NCBI GenBank assembly: GCA_013423325.1 | Contig: BLJB01000806.1 | Coordinates: 7,216 to 25,421, forward strand | Length of the DNA stretch: 18,206 nucleotides | Source of the DNA: Usnea hakonensis | Taxonomy: Eukaryota > Ascomycota > Lecanoromycetes > Lecanorales > Parmeliaceae | Direction of reading: 5' to 3' | Shown here: positions 10,167-18,206 of the stretch, piece by piece | Position numbering within the stretch: position 1 is the first letter of the stretch | How the letters are laid out: each line of letters opens with the position of its first letter | Translations under genes and position numbers: made by a program | The notes under the pieces: model-generated | The model's input: the letters and a program-made list of their open reading frames with translations, nothing else | What the model was told of the DNA's origin: nothing | Database searches by the model: none

Positions 10167-10190
10167 AAATAAGTGTCCTTCCATTTCAAT
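10167..10190 (+). repeat. Second 14-bp direct repeat and right half of the un-RIPed target site
   Basis: AAATAAGTGTCCTT at 10,167-10,180 duplicates 9,137-9,150 exactly and is followed by CCATTTCAAT. Removing the insertion and one copy joins ATTGAAAT to ATTTCAAT around a 12-base centre, so the empty site would have been an imperfect palindrome with 8-bp arms. Several TG/CA dinucleotides survive. Confidence 0.85.
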
Positions 10191-10917
10191 ATCTTAATAA
10201 TATTATTAATCTAGAATTAATATTAATTAATAATATTCTATATATAATATATATATTTATTATATAGATATCTATTAGATATCTACCCTATTTTTTTTTA
10301 ATCTAAATCTATTACTCGACCTATATAAATTATCTTTAACTCGATCTATAGATCTAAACGGGTACCTAACCCTTCTAAGATCTATATAGATCGACCTAAC
10401 CCTTTCCGAGGCGTATAAATATAGGATCGTATATAGACTATTTAGTCTATAGTAAAACTAGGTATAGGTATAAAGATAGGTAGATCTATAGCGAATAGAA
10501 TAGCGAATAGCCTACTAAAAGAATCGCTTCTAGAGTCTCGAGTAGAAACTTAAAAATATATAAGTACTATAGATAAGTAAATTTAGTATTAAGACTAGTT
10601 TATAGCCCTAGAAATAAGAGTACCGATTTAGAAAAGTAATATATAAATAATCGTATAGACGAGTATTATAAGAGACCTCTAGATATTATAGGTACTAGTT
10701 TAGGACGAGGCTTTAATAGAGTAATAAGAATAATCGTCTAGATATAGCTACTATTTATTAGGAAACGATATAAGTAGTATTATATATATAGATAATAATA
10801 TAATAATATATATAGAAGAAAGAGTATCTATATAAAGAATCCTCCTTATAGTCGAATACTAAGGCTCGCTAAGCTCTATAAGGCTCCGCACATATCCTAT
10901 AGAGAATATTCGTAATA
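10191..10917. other. Unassigned RIP-mutated DNA, possible LTR or flank
   Basis: About 730 bp without a recognisable coding frame. CA and TG are absent except at CGCACATAT near 10,888. On the minus strand a stretch beginning TGTGCGGAGCC at about 10,893 followed by TATA-like DNA could be an LTR start, but no purine-rich tract precedes it and I see no partner copy in the window. Confidence 0.4.
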
Positions 10918-11057
10918 GATATACTATTAGATTTTATTTTATCTTATTAAGTTTAAGCTAGAAAGCTTTTATCTTCTTAATAAAGATACTAATTTTAACT
11001 TATAATAAATATATATAGACTAATATATAAAATATCGAGTTTATTATATATAGTTAT
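10918..11057 (-). pseudogene. 140-bp hAT transposase fragment
   Basis: The fragment closely matches 5,289-5,427, which lies inside the hAT transposase relic, in the same orientation. On the minus strand it reads IFYILVYIYLL then VKISIFIKKIKAF, parallel to IFYILIYIYLL and VKISTFIKKIEIF in the longer copy. A 1-base length difference shifts the frame near the WNSTFYML-type motif. Flanking sequence on both sides is unrelated to hAT as far as I can read. Confidence 0.7.
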
Positions 11058-11890
11058 AGATTTATGAAAGTATTCGTAGTGTATAAGAAGTATAGTATTC
11101 TCTATCTAAAAATACTACTAAGTAATAGCCGGAATAGTCTTAGTATTACGGTAGACTAGATCCGTAATATCTAGATTAGCTATAGTAAGTACTATTATAA
11201 TAGTATACCCGGAACTAAAAAATACTAGTAATCTCGCTAGTAATAATAGAAAAGATAAGTAATATAGTAGTAATAATTAGAACGTAAAAGCTAGTAATAG
11301 ACCGCTATAAATACTATACTATAATTCGATAATTATTATCGTAATTATATACTCGAAATTAAATAATAATAGATATAATTCTTAGAAGATCCTTATAACG
11401 ACTATATATAAAAAGTATATATATCGTAATAGATCTATCTAGTCGTTAAGAATTATTTATAATTCTAGTACTCCTTCTAAGTATTAAGGTAAACTAGAAA
11501 GTATTAGAGGTAGTATCGAAAGTCGAATTTAGTACTTAAATAGACTTCGAAAGTATCTTCTAGAAATCTAAAGAACGTAGTAAAAGTAGAGATAGAAGCG
11601 ATTATAATAATAGTAAATATAGCCTAGAACTCTACTTCTATAATAGAGGTAGAAGTAATTTTCTAGAACTCTACTTTAGCGGAATAATAATACGAGGCTA
11701 TACTAAATCTAGTATTAGTATTAACGATATAGATAGAAGTAAATATCGTATAGAGTCTAGTATTAATAGGACTAGATAAGATAGTATAGACTAAGACTTA
11801 GACTTCTAGAATTATAATATTTTAATATTATCTAGTACCTTTAAAAGCTTAGATAAAGGATTAAGAAGTAATAATATTAATAATATTATA
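11058..11890. other. Unassigned segment downstream of the gypsy chromodomain
   Basis: On the minus strand this follows the chromodomain frame and begins as a Ser/Pro/Thr-type low-complexity reading that could be the disordered C-terminus of the gypsy polyprotein, then 3' untranslated DNA. TCTAGAACTCTACTT occurs twice (about 11,617 and 11,661) in a short imperfect direct repeat. TG dinucleotides survive near 11,064 and 11,080. No polypurine tract or LTR could be identified. Confidence 0.4.
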
Positions 11891-11899
11891 GATAATATA

Positions 11900-14800
11900 G
11901 ATATTATAATAATTCCTTTTTTATATTCTACTACTAATTTAATAATATTATCTAGATTCTTAATATTATATTATTTATTAAACTTAGCTCTATATTCTTT
12001 CTATTTTACTAAATACTCCGTAATTATTTTTTAGCCTCTAAAAAATATACGCTTATTTAGTAATTAATTAATTTTATAAGATTTTAATTTCGGCGTATCG
12101 CCTTTTATAAATATACTATTAAGATAATCTAGTCTAGGGCGATTAAAAGGATTAGATCCTAATATAGAAGCTAGTTCTAATTATATAATAATAAAAACTA
12201 GGTAGATCTTCTAATTTTCTAATATATTAAGACGATATATAAATTATTCTATATACTATAGAATTCGAAATAGATTAATATACTATTAAGTTAACTTTTT
12301 AGTAATTCTTTAATTAGTTAATATATTATATCCTTTATATAAGCGTAAAAAGACGTAATTATTAATATTAAAAAATATTAGTTAATAATATCTATTATAA
12401 TAATACTTAGTATTAATATTTACGAAGGTAATTATATCTCTTATTAACGCTCTAGTACTAAAGAAATTAATTTAAAAATCTTAGAACTAGGAATTCTAGA
12501 AGGTAAATAAATTAAGCGTAGTATTTAGAGTAAATCTATAAGCTACTTTATTAAGGGTTTACTTAGTCGCGGAAAATTTAGAATTATTAAATAGGATCTA
12601 GATATATAATAAAATCTTTAGCTAATTTATAGATTTATCTATAGTATTAATATAGAAATATATTACTATCTCTAGTATCTAGTTCGTTTATTTATTACTA
12701 TTATCTATCTATAGATAGTAAGTTATAGAATAGAGTAAATCTATATTTAGAAGATAAAATAGTATCTATTAGAGCTCTAATAGAAACTTCTAATCTCTAT
12801 CTAAAATTAATATTTTAGGAAGTCCCTAATTAATAATATCTAGTCTATTAAATAGTATCTTAGTCTATTATATAGCTATCTATATAGCTATTTTAGAAAT
12901 ACTAGTTTCTCGCTTTAAATATTTATTCGTAATTAAAAAAATAGTATTAAATCCTTTATCTAAAAGTAGTAGCGTAAGAATAAAATCTAGCGTTAGAATA
13001 TAAAAAGGGATAGATAGTAACTCTATTAAACTTAGAGATCTATATAGTTAGTAACGTCTTATTTATAGTACCTAGTATTTTAGGTAATAATAAATATATT
13101 TCTAAAGGTACTTAGAGAGATTATAAATATATTAGAAAGTTAATACTATTTCGTAATATTTCGTAAAACTAGGGTATCTATTTCTATAAGCTAATTAAAA
13201 GATTTCTTTAATAAGGGATTATAGAATATATAATTATTTATAATTAATAATTCTATTAATATAATAAATTAAGTCTAACTTCTAGAAATACGCTTCTAGC
13301 GGAGTTATAATTTTAGGATTTAATATTATAACTTCTAGGGCTATCTATAAGTCTTAAAAGGTAGTAATCTCTTTCTTATAAAATCTTCCGCGAATAAATA
13401 AAAATATTACTACGTCTTTATAGAGCTTATTATTATTATTAATTTACTATAGAAGACGAGAATATTAAGAATCTTTTTAGTAGCCCTAGATAATATAATT
13501 TCTAAATTCCGAGAATATTCCTATTAAAGTATAAATAAAATTTATAGTAGTAGAAATAGTAGTAAATATATCTAGCTCTAAATACTATAGCTAGTTATAT
13601 TTATTACTATAATTAATACTAGTAAGTCGAGATAAAGTATTCGGGATAATATACTCTTTCCTAGGCTTATATTTAACGTCTAGATTAAATTACTAAAAGA
13701 ACTAGAAGGCGTATATTAATCTAATATTTATATATATTATAGATAACGTAGATATAATTAATATCTATTTTATAATATCTAGAATTACTAAATAGTTTAT
13801 CTAGATAATAATTAGTTACTTAGAGAACTCTACTAGGTATCTAACCTTCTTAATTATCTAGACGAAACCCGTAATTTTTAATTCTATCGGCTAGTAATTT
13901 TTCTCTACTATTATTAAAAGTCTTAATAGAAATAGAATTAGTTAAATTATTATTCTAGATAGCTATTTATCTATAGATACACCCTCCTTAACGTAGAAAA
14001 CTATAATTCTAAATCTAAATTTTTTAGAAGTATCTAAATTAATCTATAATAGTCTAGAGGGGTTAAAATAGACTAGAATATATAATTATAAAAGTATCTT
14101 TTAGAGCTCCGCGAAAGATACTTCTTTTAAAAAAGATATAGTAGAAAGTCTTATCTTACTAATATATACTTTTCTAGAATTTTCTTTAGTAGATACTTCC
14201 TTTAGAAGACGAGTCTTAAGATTCTAGAGTAATCGCGTAAACTATATATAATAGTATATATACTAATATAAATATCTAGTTAATTCTAAGTAGTATTCTA
14301 AGTCGCTAAATATTTTAGGGTATTTAAGTTAACTTATAATATCGAGTTTTTTTTTTAATATAGTAAGTTCGAGCGAATTTACTCTTTACCCTAGTAGACT
14401 AATATCCGGGTAATCTAGAAACGCCTTTTTAGGGCTAATAGATATATTAAATTTAATAAATAAAATAAAAAGTTTATAGAGATATATTAGATACTCTTAA
14501 AAATAGTAAGATCTATAAATAATATTATTAATATATACTTATATAAACTCTTTAATCTTTCTAAAAATACTATTAATCTATCTTTAGATATAGAAAATCA
14601 AATTTATATTTTCTATAATTAATATTAGGAAGATTTTCTATCCCTTATAACTAACTATAATCTATAAATACTAGTAGTCTAGATATACTTACTATTAGTA
14701 GAAAAAAGAAGACGTATTAAGTACTAAGATTTAATTATAGCTATATAGTCGAGTAATTATATCTATCTATAGAGAGGCTAAATAAATATCTTAAAGTAAT

Positions 14801-15190
14801 AGATTATTAAGACCTTAAATATTAATAATTAGATAATCTTTTTAATTATCTAGACTATTATAGTTATCCTTCGGGGCGTCTTTCTAAATTATAAATACTA
14901 GATATAAAAAAGGAGTTAGTTATATAATTTATATAAGATATCTTTATTAATATAGCTTATTAAAGACTTTATTAACTACTTCCTTTACTCGTAATTCTAG
15001 TAGATAAACTTTAGTACCCTTTCTAATAATCCGACTCTTCTAGTTAGATCTTAATAATAGTTTTATCTATTAATCTTTAGAAATATTAATAAAACCGTTA
15101 TTTATCTATAGAGTTAGAAATTTATTTACTAATATTAATAATATCTATCTTTCTTCGTTATTTCTATATATAGTTATATTATTTAGTAGT
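11900..15190 (-). pseudogene. Ty3/gypsy chromovirus pol relic (RT, RNase H, integrase, chromodomain)
   Basis: The minus strand gives the full gypsy pol order. Reverse transcriptase, about 15,000-14,350: PFLYLVFII at 14,890-14,920, LVLNTSSFFY at about 14,698-14,724 (LDxSSFF type, catalytic Asp now Asn at 14,716-14,718), YINNI at 14,509-14,538 (YVDDI type), then ISPKKAFLDYPDISLLG. RNase H, about 14,080-13,700: INLDTSKKFRF (LDASKEFGFG type). Integrase core, about 13,500-12,400: GLPKILILDRD at about 12,790-12,826 and a YYLxIDSNSK motif near 12,690-12,730 (HPQTDGQSE type). A GPY/F-like segment and NLFRIL (PFRIL type) follow near 12,270. Chromodomain at about 12,060-11,920: EYLVKxKEYRAKFNK. A C-terminal chromodomain places it in the chromoviruses, whose integrase targets heterochromatin. 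No gag, protease or LTRs were found; the 5' side is cut near 15,190 by a LINE. Confidence 0.85.
11920..12103 (-). other. Chromodomain of the gypsy integrase
   Basis: On the minus strand GDTPKLKSYKIN is followed by LLNKRIFFRG, then EYLVKxKEYRAKFNKxYNIKNL and a LVVEY end. This matches the xILxxR...YLVKWKGY...TWEP...NL....ELIxEY pattern of chromodomains, with W codons now stops. Such domains at the integrase C-terminus bind histone H3 marked for heterochromatin in characterised chromoviruses. Confidence 0.75.
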
Positions 15191-15249
15191 AGCTATAAGA
15201 TATCGGAACAAGGTAATTAGTAGAGTTAAAACGCTTAACTTTAGGCGGG

Positions 15250-17480
15250 GAGTCTATAAAGTAGAAGAGTTATAGAAGGGGATCTAGAGACTAGCTAAAT
15301 AGACTAAATAGAATAATATAAATCTAAAGTTATTATCTAAATTTCTAGTATTTAAAGATAGGGAAACTAGTCTAGAGAGATTATTTAAAAATAAAGTTAA
15401 AATACTTTAAAAGATATTCTTCCCTTTCCCTCTATAAGCGGATCTCGCTAATATTAAAGATTCTATCTATTTAGGCTCGACTAAGATAATTATAGAGCTA
15501 ATAGAGAAAGAAGTTAAAATAGCTATCTTTCGCCCTAAATAGAATAAAGCTCTAAAAACAAATAGAATATTAAATAGATTTTTAAAAATAATTATTAAGG
15601 AGGCCCTTCTATAGCTTACTAAACTTTTTTAAATATATATAGATTTAGGCTATTATTCGAGAAAATTTAAAATTACTAATATAATAGTTCTCTATAAACT
15701 AGATAAAGATAATTACTTTAAATTAAAGTTATATTAGTTAATTATTTTATTAAATACTTTAGAAAAGGCTTTAGAAATAATTATAATTAAAAGACTTAGT
15801 AACTATATAGAAGAATATAATTTTTTTTCTCTAGAATAAATAAATATATAGAGAGAATAATCTATTAAAACTACTTTAAAAATAATAGTAAATATAGTAT
15901 ATATTATATAGAGTAGTAATAAGTAATATATAACTAGTCTACTCTCTCTAGATATAATAGAAGTATTTAATAATATATTTTATAAGTAGCTACTTTATAA
16001 TCTTAAATCTAAAGGGATCCCTTTTTAGATAGTAAACTAGATATTAAACTTTTTTATAGAGAGGGTAATATTAATAATATTAAAATAAAAGATAAATAAG
16101 ATAGAGTTAATAAAGATAAAGATTTTATAAAGATCTTTAATATCCCTTATATTATTCCTATTTTTTAATATATCGCTTATTAAGAAGTATTTAAAGTTAA
16201 AGTTAAAACTCTAAATAAGTAGCTTTATTAATAATATATATTTATTAATATATAGAATAAGTATTAAAACTAATTATAAAATATTAAAGATAGCTTATAA
16301 AATATATCTAAACTAGATAAAGATATATAAGGCGACCTTCGCTTTTAGAAGTATAAGCTTATCTATTTTATTAGAAAACTAAAATACTTTAATATAAAAG
16401 TTATAATAGATTTAAGAGTAACTATTATAGAGCTAAAAAATAATATATAAATTCTAGATCTATATATAGATAGAAAATTAAGATAGGGCCTTTATCTAAA
16501 GAAGATAAAGATTAAGATAATATTCTAATATTTTATACTTTTAATAATAATTATCTTAATATAGAGAATAATACTAAACTAAATATATATAATATATTAG
16601 ATAGTAGTTTAATTAGTAATAATATATATAGCGGTTATTTAATATAATCTAGCGAGTATATAAGAGGTATTAAAGATATTAGAGAGATAGCTAAAAATAA
16701 TCTAGAATAAATATCTAAAATATATCTTAAAAGTATATAAAGCGATAAATATTAGAGAATCAGAAATAGAAATAAATATTTACTTTATATAAATCTTTAT
16801 AGATCTAGTAGTTCTCTATTACTAGACTCTTAAAAGAGTATACGAGGTTATAAAAATTAGGAATACTTATATTTATAGAGTACTTCGAGAGAAGCGAAAA
16901 CGTAGAATAAAGGTACTACTAATACTAGTAATAGAGAAATACTTATAGATAGAGAGTACCCTCTCTAGGACGAAAAGGTAGAAATAATATAATACGGGGA
17001 AAAGAGAGAGAAAGGAAATAAAAGCGATAAAGAGAAAAATATAGAGCTAAAATAATATAATTTAGTATATCTTATAAAAAAGCTACTATATAGATATATC
17101 TAAAAATAAAAAGATATTAATTTAAAGTCCTAAAGATTAGAAAAAGAGGAGAATGCTCTATTATAATCTTATAAAAATTAAGAGCTCCGCTCTAATTTAA
17201 ATAAAAATAGAGAAGATTAGACTAATATAGTTCCTCTTCTATTATAAGATTTTAAATATCTATATATTTAGCTATAAATATAGCTAATTAAAATAAGATA
17301 TTAAATATATTCTTATTTTTTATTTAAAACTAAGATAATTTAAACTAATATTTCTAAAATCTATAAAAATAAGTAATTTACGAAAAATATTAACTACTCT
17401 AAAGGGGGCGAGGGTATTAACTAGATAATTAATCTAGTCCGGTCTTTTAAACTAATACTCTCTAATAAAAGATTAACTAT
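15250..17480 (+). pseudogene. LINE copy B ORF2 relic (reverse transcriptase and C-terminal region)
   Basis: Reverse transcriptase motifs in order: FRPKxNKALKTNRILNRFLK at about 15,530-15,590 (NKAPGPDGIPNRFLK type), LLNTLEKALEIIIIKRL near 15,750-15,790, LSLDIIEVFNNI at about 15,948-15,980 with the first catalytic Asp kept, and FINN at 16,224-16,235 in place of FxDD. The later Tad-type region includes KYKLIYFIRKLKYFN and LDLYIDRKLR (about 16,350-16,480). A C-terminal IKYILIFYLKLR at 17,283-17,330 is the degenerate Cys/His motif (KHILxxCPxxR type), followed by ILTTLKGARVLTR to about 17,420. RT in such elements primes on nicked target DNA. The endonuclease half is missing, many stops interrupt the frame and the catalytic pair is lost, so it is inactive. 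Confidence 0.82.
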
Positions 17481-17682
17481 ATAGAGGAGAAATATTTTAA
17501 GGGGCGCTAATAAAAATATAAAAAAGATAGAGATATATATATATAAAGAGCTCTAAGCGGTAGTAGTTAAAAATAGTATATAGAATTAAAATAGCGGAAA
17601 TAAGTAGAAGTATAATAAGATTTTTTATTCTAATAATAATAATATTATAAAGGTTTTTCTTATATTATTATTATAGAGCTTC

Positions 17683-17744
17683 CCGTAATTATCTTTTATA
17701 TAGTTAGATAGATACGAGTATAAATTTCAATCTAAAAAAATATT
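17683..17744 (+). repeat. LINE copy B 3' tail, homologous to 1-60
   Basis: CCGTAATTA near the start and the GTATAAATT-type block before an A-run align with the first 60 bases of the window. The match ends at TATT after the A-run in both, which defines the 3' terminus of this LINE family. Confidence 0.7.
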
Positions 17745-18142
17745 ATTTAGTAATTATTCTTCTAATATTATCTATAGTAATTTCGTTTATAGTAGATTTA
17801 TCCGCGATAGGCTAGGAATTTTATTAGAAAGTAAAAAAGTAGAAATCTTAGAGATATTTCTATAAAGTATTTCTTAAGAATATAAATCTAATAACTAAAT
17901 ATAGCGATCTATCGACTAGAAGCTCTATAATTCTAATAATACTAATACTATTATAGTAGTAACTATAAAAGCTTTCTTTAACTACCCTATTTTCTTAGAA
18001 GGTAATATAGATATATATTCTAAATTAAGATTAATCTAGAAATAATTTTTATAGTCTAGTTTAATAAGAACTCCTAATTAGAGCTTTCTAGAGATTTCGA
18101 TTTTCTAGTCTAACTTATTTCTAATAAGTATAGAAGTAAACT
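17745..18142. other. Unassigned RIP-mutated DNA
   Basis: About 400 bp in which I found no CA or TG and no recognisable domain on either strand. It separates the LINE copy B tail from the normal-composition DNA at the right edge. It is probably a further degraded repeat. Confidence 0.5.
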
Positions 18143-18206
18143 TATGTTACGAGTGTGACTACTTGTAGGGCTGATGCAGGGATGAAGGAGACACGTGACC
18201 TCCTTC
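18143..18206 (+). mobile_element. Un-RIPed DNA beginning TGTTAC; candidate 5' end of a young LTR element
   Basis: Within 64 bases there are more TG and CA dinucleotides than in many preceding kilobases, so the mutation-rich region stops here within about 10 bp. The first normal bases, TGTTACGAGTGTGAC, start with TG as fungal LTRs do. The element, if it is one, leaves the window after 64 bp, so neither an internal region nor a second LTR can be checked. Unique host sequence next to a RIP island is the main alternative. Confidence 0.35.
18184..18206. repeat. Inverted repeat around CACGTG
   Basis: GAAGGAG (18,184-18,190) and CTCCTTC (18,200-18,206) are perfect inverted 7-mers separated by 9 bases containing the palindrome CACGTG (E-box/G-box type, a bHLH binding consensus). 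It may form a hairpin or be a regulatory site in an LTR promoter. Confidence 0.6.

Larger units (their letters stand above)
15195..17744 (+). mobile_element. 5'-truncated Tad1-like LINE (copy B), RIP-inactivated
   Basis: The plus strand starts within the linker before the reverse transcriptase and runs to an A-run at 17,734-17,740. There is no ORF1 or endonuclease, consistent with the 5' truncation common in LINE insertions. The 3' 60 bases match the left edge of the window. It differs throughout from LINE copy A, so it belongs to another Tad-clade family. The left junction with the gypsy relic is around 15,190-15,215, where one CA survives in GGAACAAGG. Confidence 0.72.

Noticed and set aside
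9990..10184. 64-codon stop-free frame on the minus strand starting at an ATG
   Set aside because: It starts outside the 14-bp repeat boundary, crosses the insertion junction and a 30-bp tandem repeat, matches no family I recognise, and is short enough to occur by chance where TG/CA survive.
5289..11057. The 140-bp direct repeat pair as LTRs of one gypsy element
   Set aside because: The repeat falls inside a continuous hAT transposase frame (WNSTFYML-type region) and has no TG...CA ends, so it is coding sequence shared by two hAT fragments.
1..18206. CRISPR array, tRNA, rRNA or bacterial operon
   Set aside because: There are no regularly spaced repeats, no cloverleaf or rRNA-like sequence, and composition and content are those of a RIP-mutated fungal repeat island.
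1..18206. Mitochondrial or organellar origin because of high A+T
   Set aside because: The A+T excess comes from CA/TG loss, CG is retained, and the content is nuclear transposons with no mitochondrial genes.

Overview
This window is a transposon graveyard from the genome of a filamentous ascomycete (Pezizomycotina) in which repeat-induced point mutation (RIP) has been extremely active. From position 1 to about 18,142 the dinucleotides CA and TG are almost absent (I found roughly two dozen by eye), while TA is in huge excess and CG, CC and GG survive. That is the product of CpA to TpA conversion on both strands. No intact host gene is visible. Almost every open frame is broken by TAG/TAA codons created from CAG, CAA or TGG, yet the old reading frames can be followed for kilobases without frameshifts.

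Layout. (1) 1-60 is the 3' end and A-rich tail of a LINE that extends out of the window. (2) About 61-4,742, plus strand, is a nearly full-length Tad1-like LINE with a zinc-knuckle ORF1 and an ORF2 carrying endonuclease, reverse transcriptase and a C-terminal Cys/His motif. (3) About 4,743-6,900, minus strand, is a hAT DNA-transposon transposase relic lacking its C-terminal dimerisation domain. (4) About 6,950-7,850 is unassigned low-complexity DNA. (5) About 7,860-8,960, minus strand, is the ORF1 of another Tad1-like LINE. (6) 9,137-10,180 is a 1,016-bp insertion framed by a perfect 14-bp direct repeat. Its minus-strand 3' end matches the 3' end of the first LINE while its body does not, so it looks like a LINE-mobilised non-autonomous (SINE-like or chimeric) element. 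(7) 10,181-10,917 is unassigned, followed by a 140-bp hAT fragment at 10,918-11,057. (8) About 11,900-15,190, minus strand, is a Ty3/gypsy chromovirus pol relic (reverse transcriptase, RNase H, integrase, chromodomain). (9) About 15,200-17,744, plus strand, is a 5'-truncated second Tad1-like LINE whose tail is the same type as the one at position 1. (10) 17,745-18,142 is unassigned RIP-mutated DNA. (11) From 18,143 the composition switches abruptly to normal DNA starting TGTTAC, possibly the 5' end of a young LTR element.

The genes do not work together as a system: they are independent mobile elements, inserted next to or into one another and then mutationally silenced. The main points of interest are the strict CpA-only mutation spectrum, the parallel loss of catalytic aspartates in several enzymes, the LINE-tailed insertion with its target-site duplication, and the sharp RIP/non-RIP border at the right edge. 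All identifications come from reading degraded frames by eye. Family-level calls are well supported by ordered motifs, but element boundaries are approximate.
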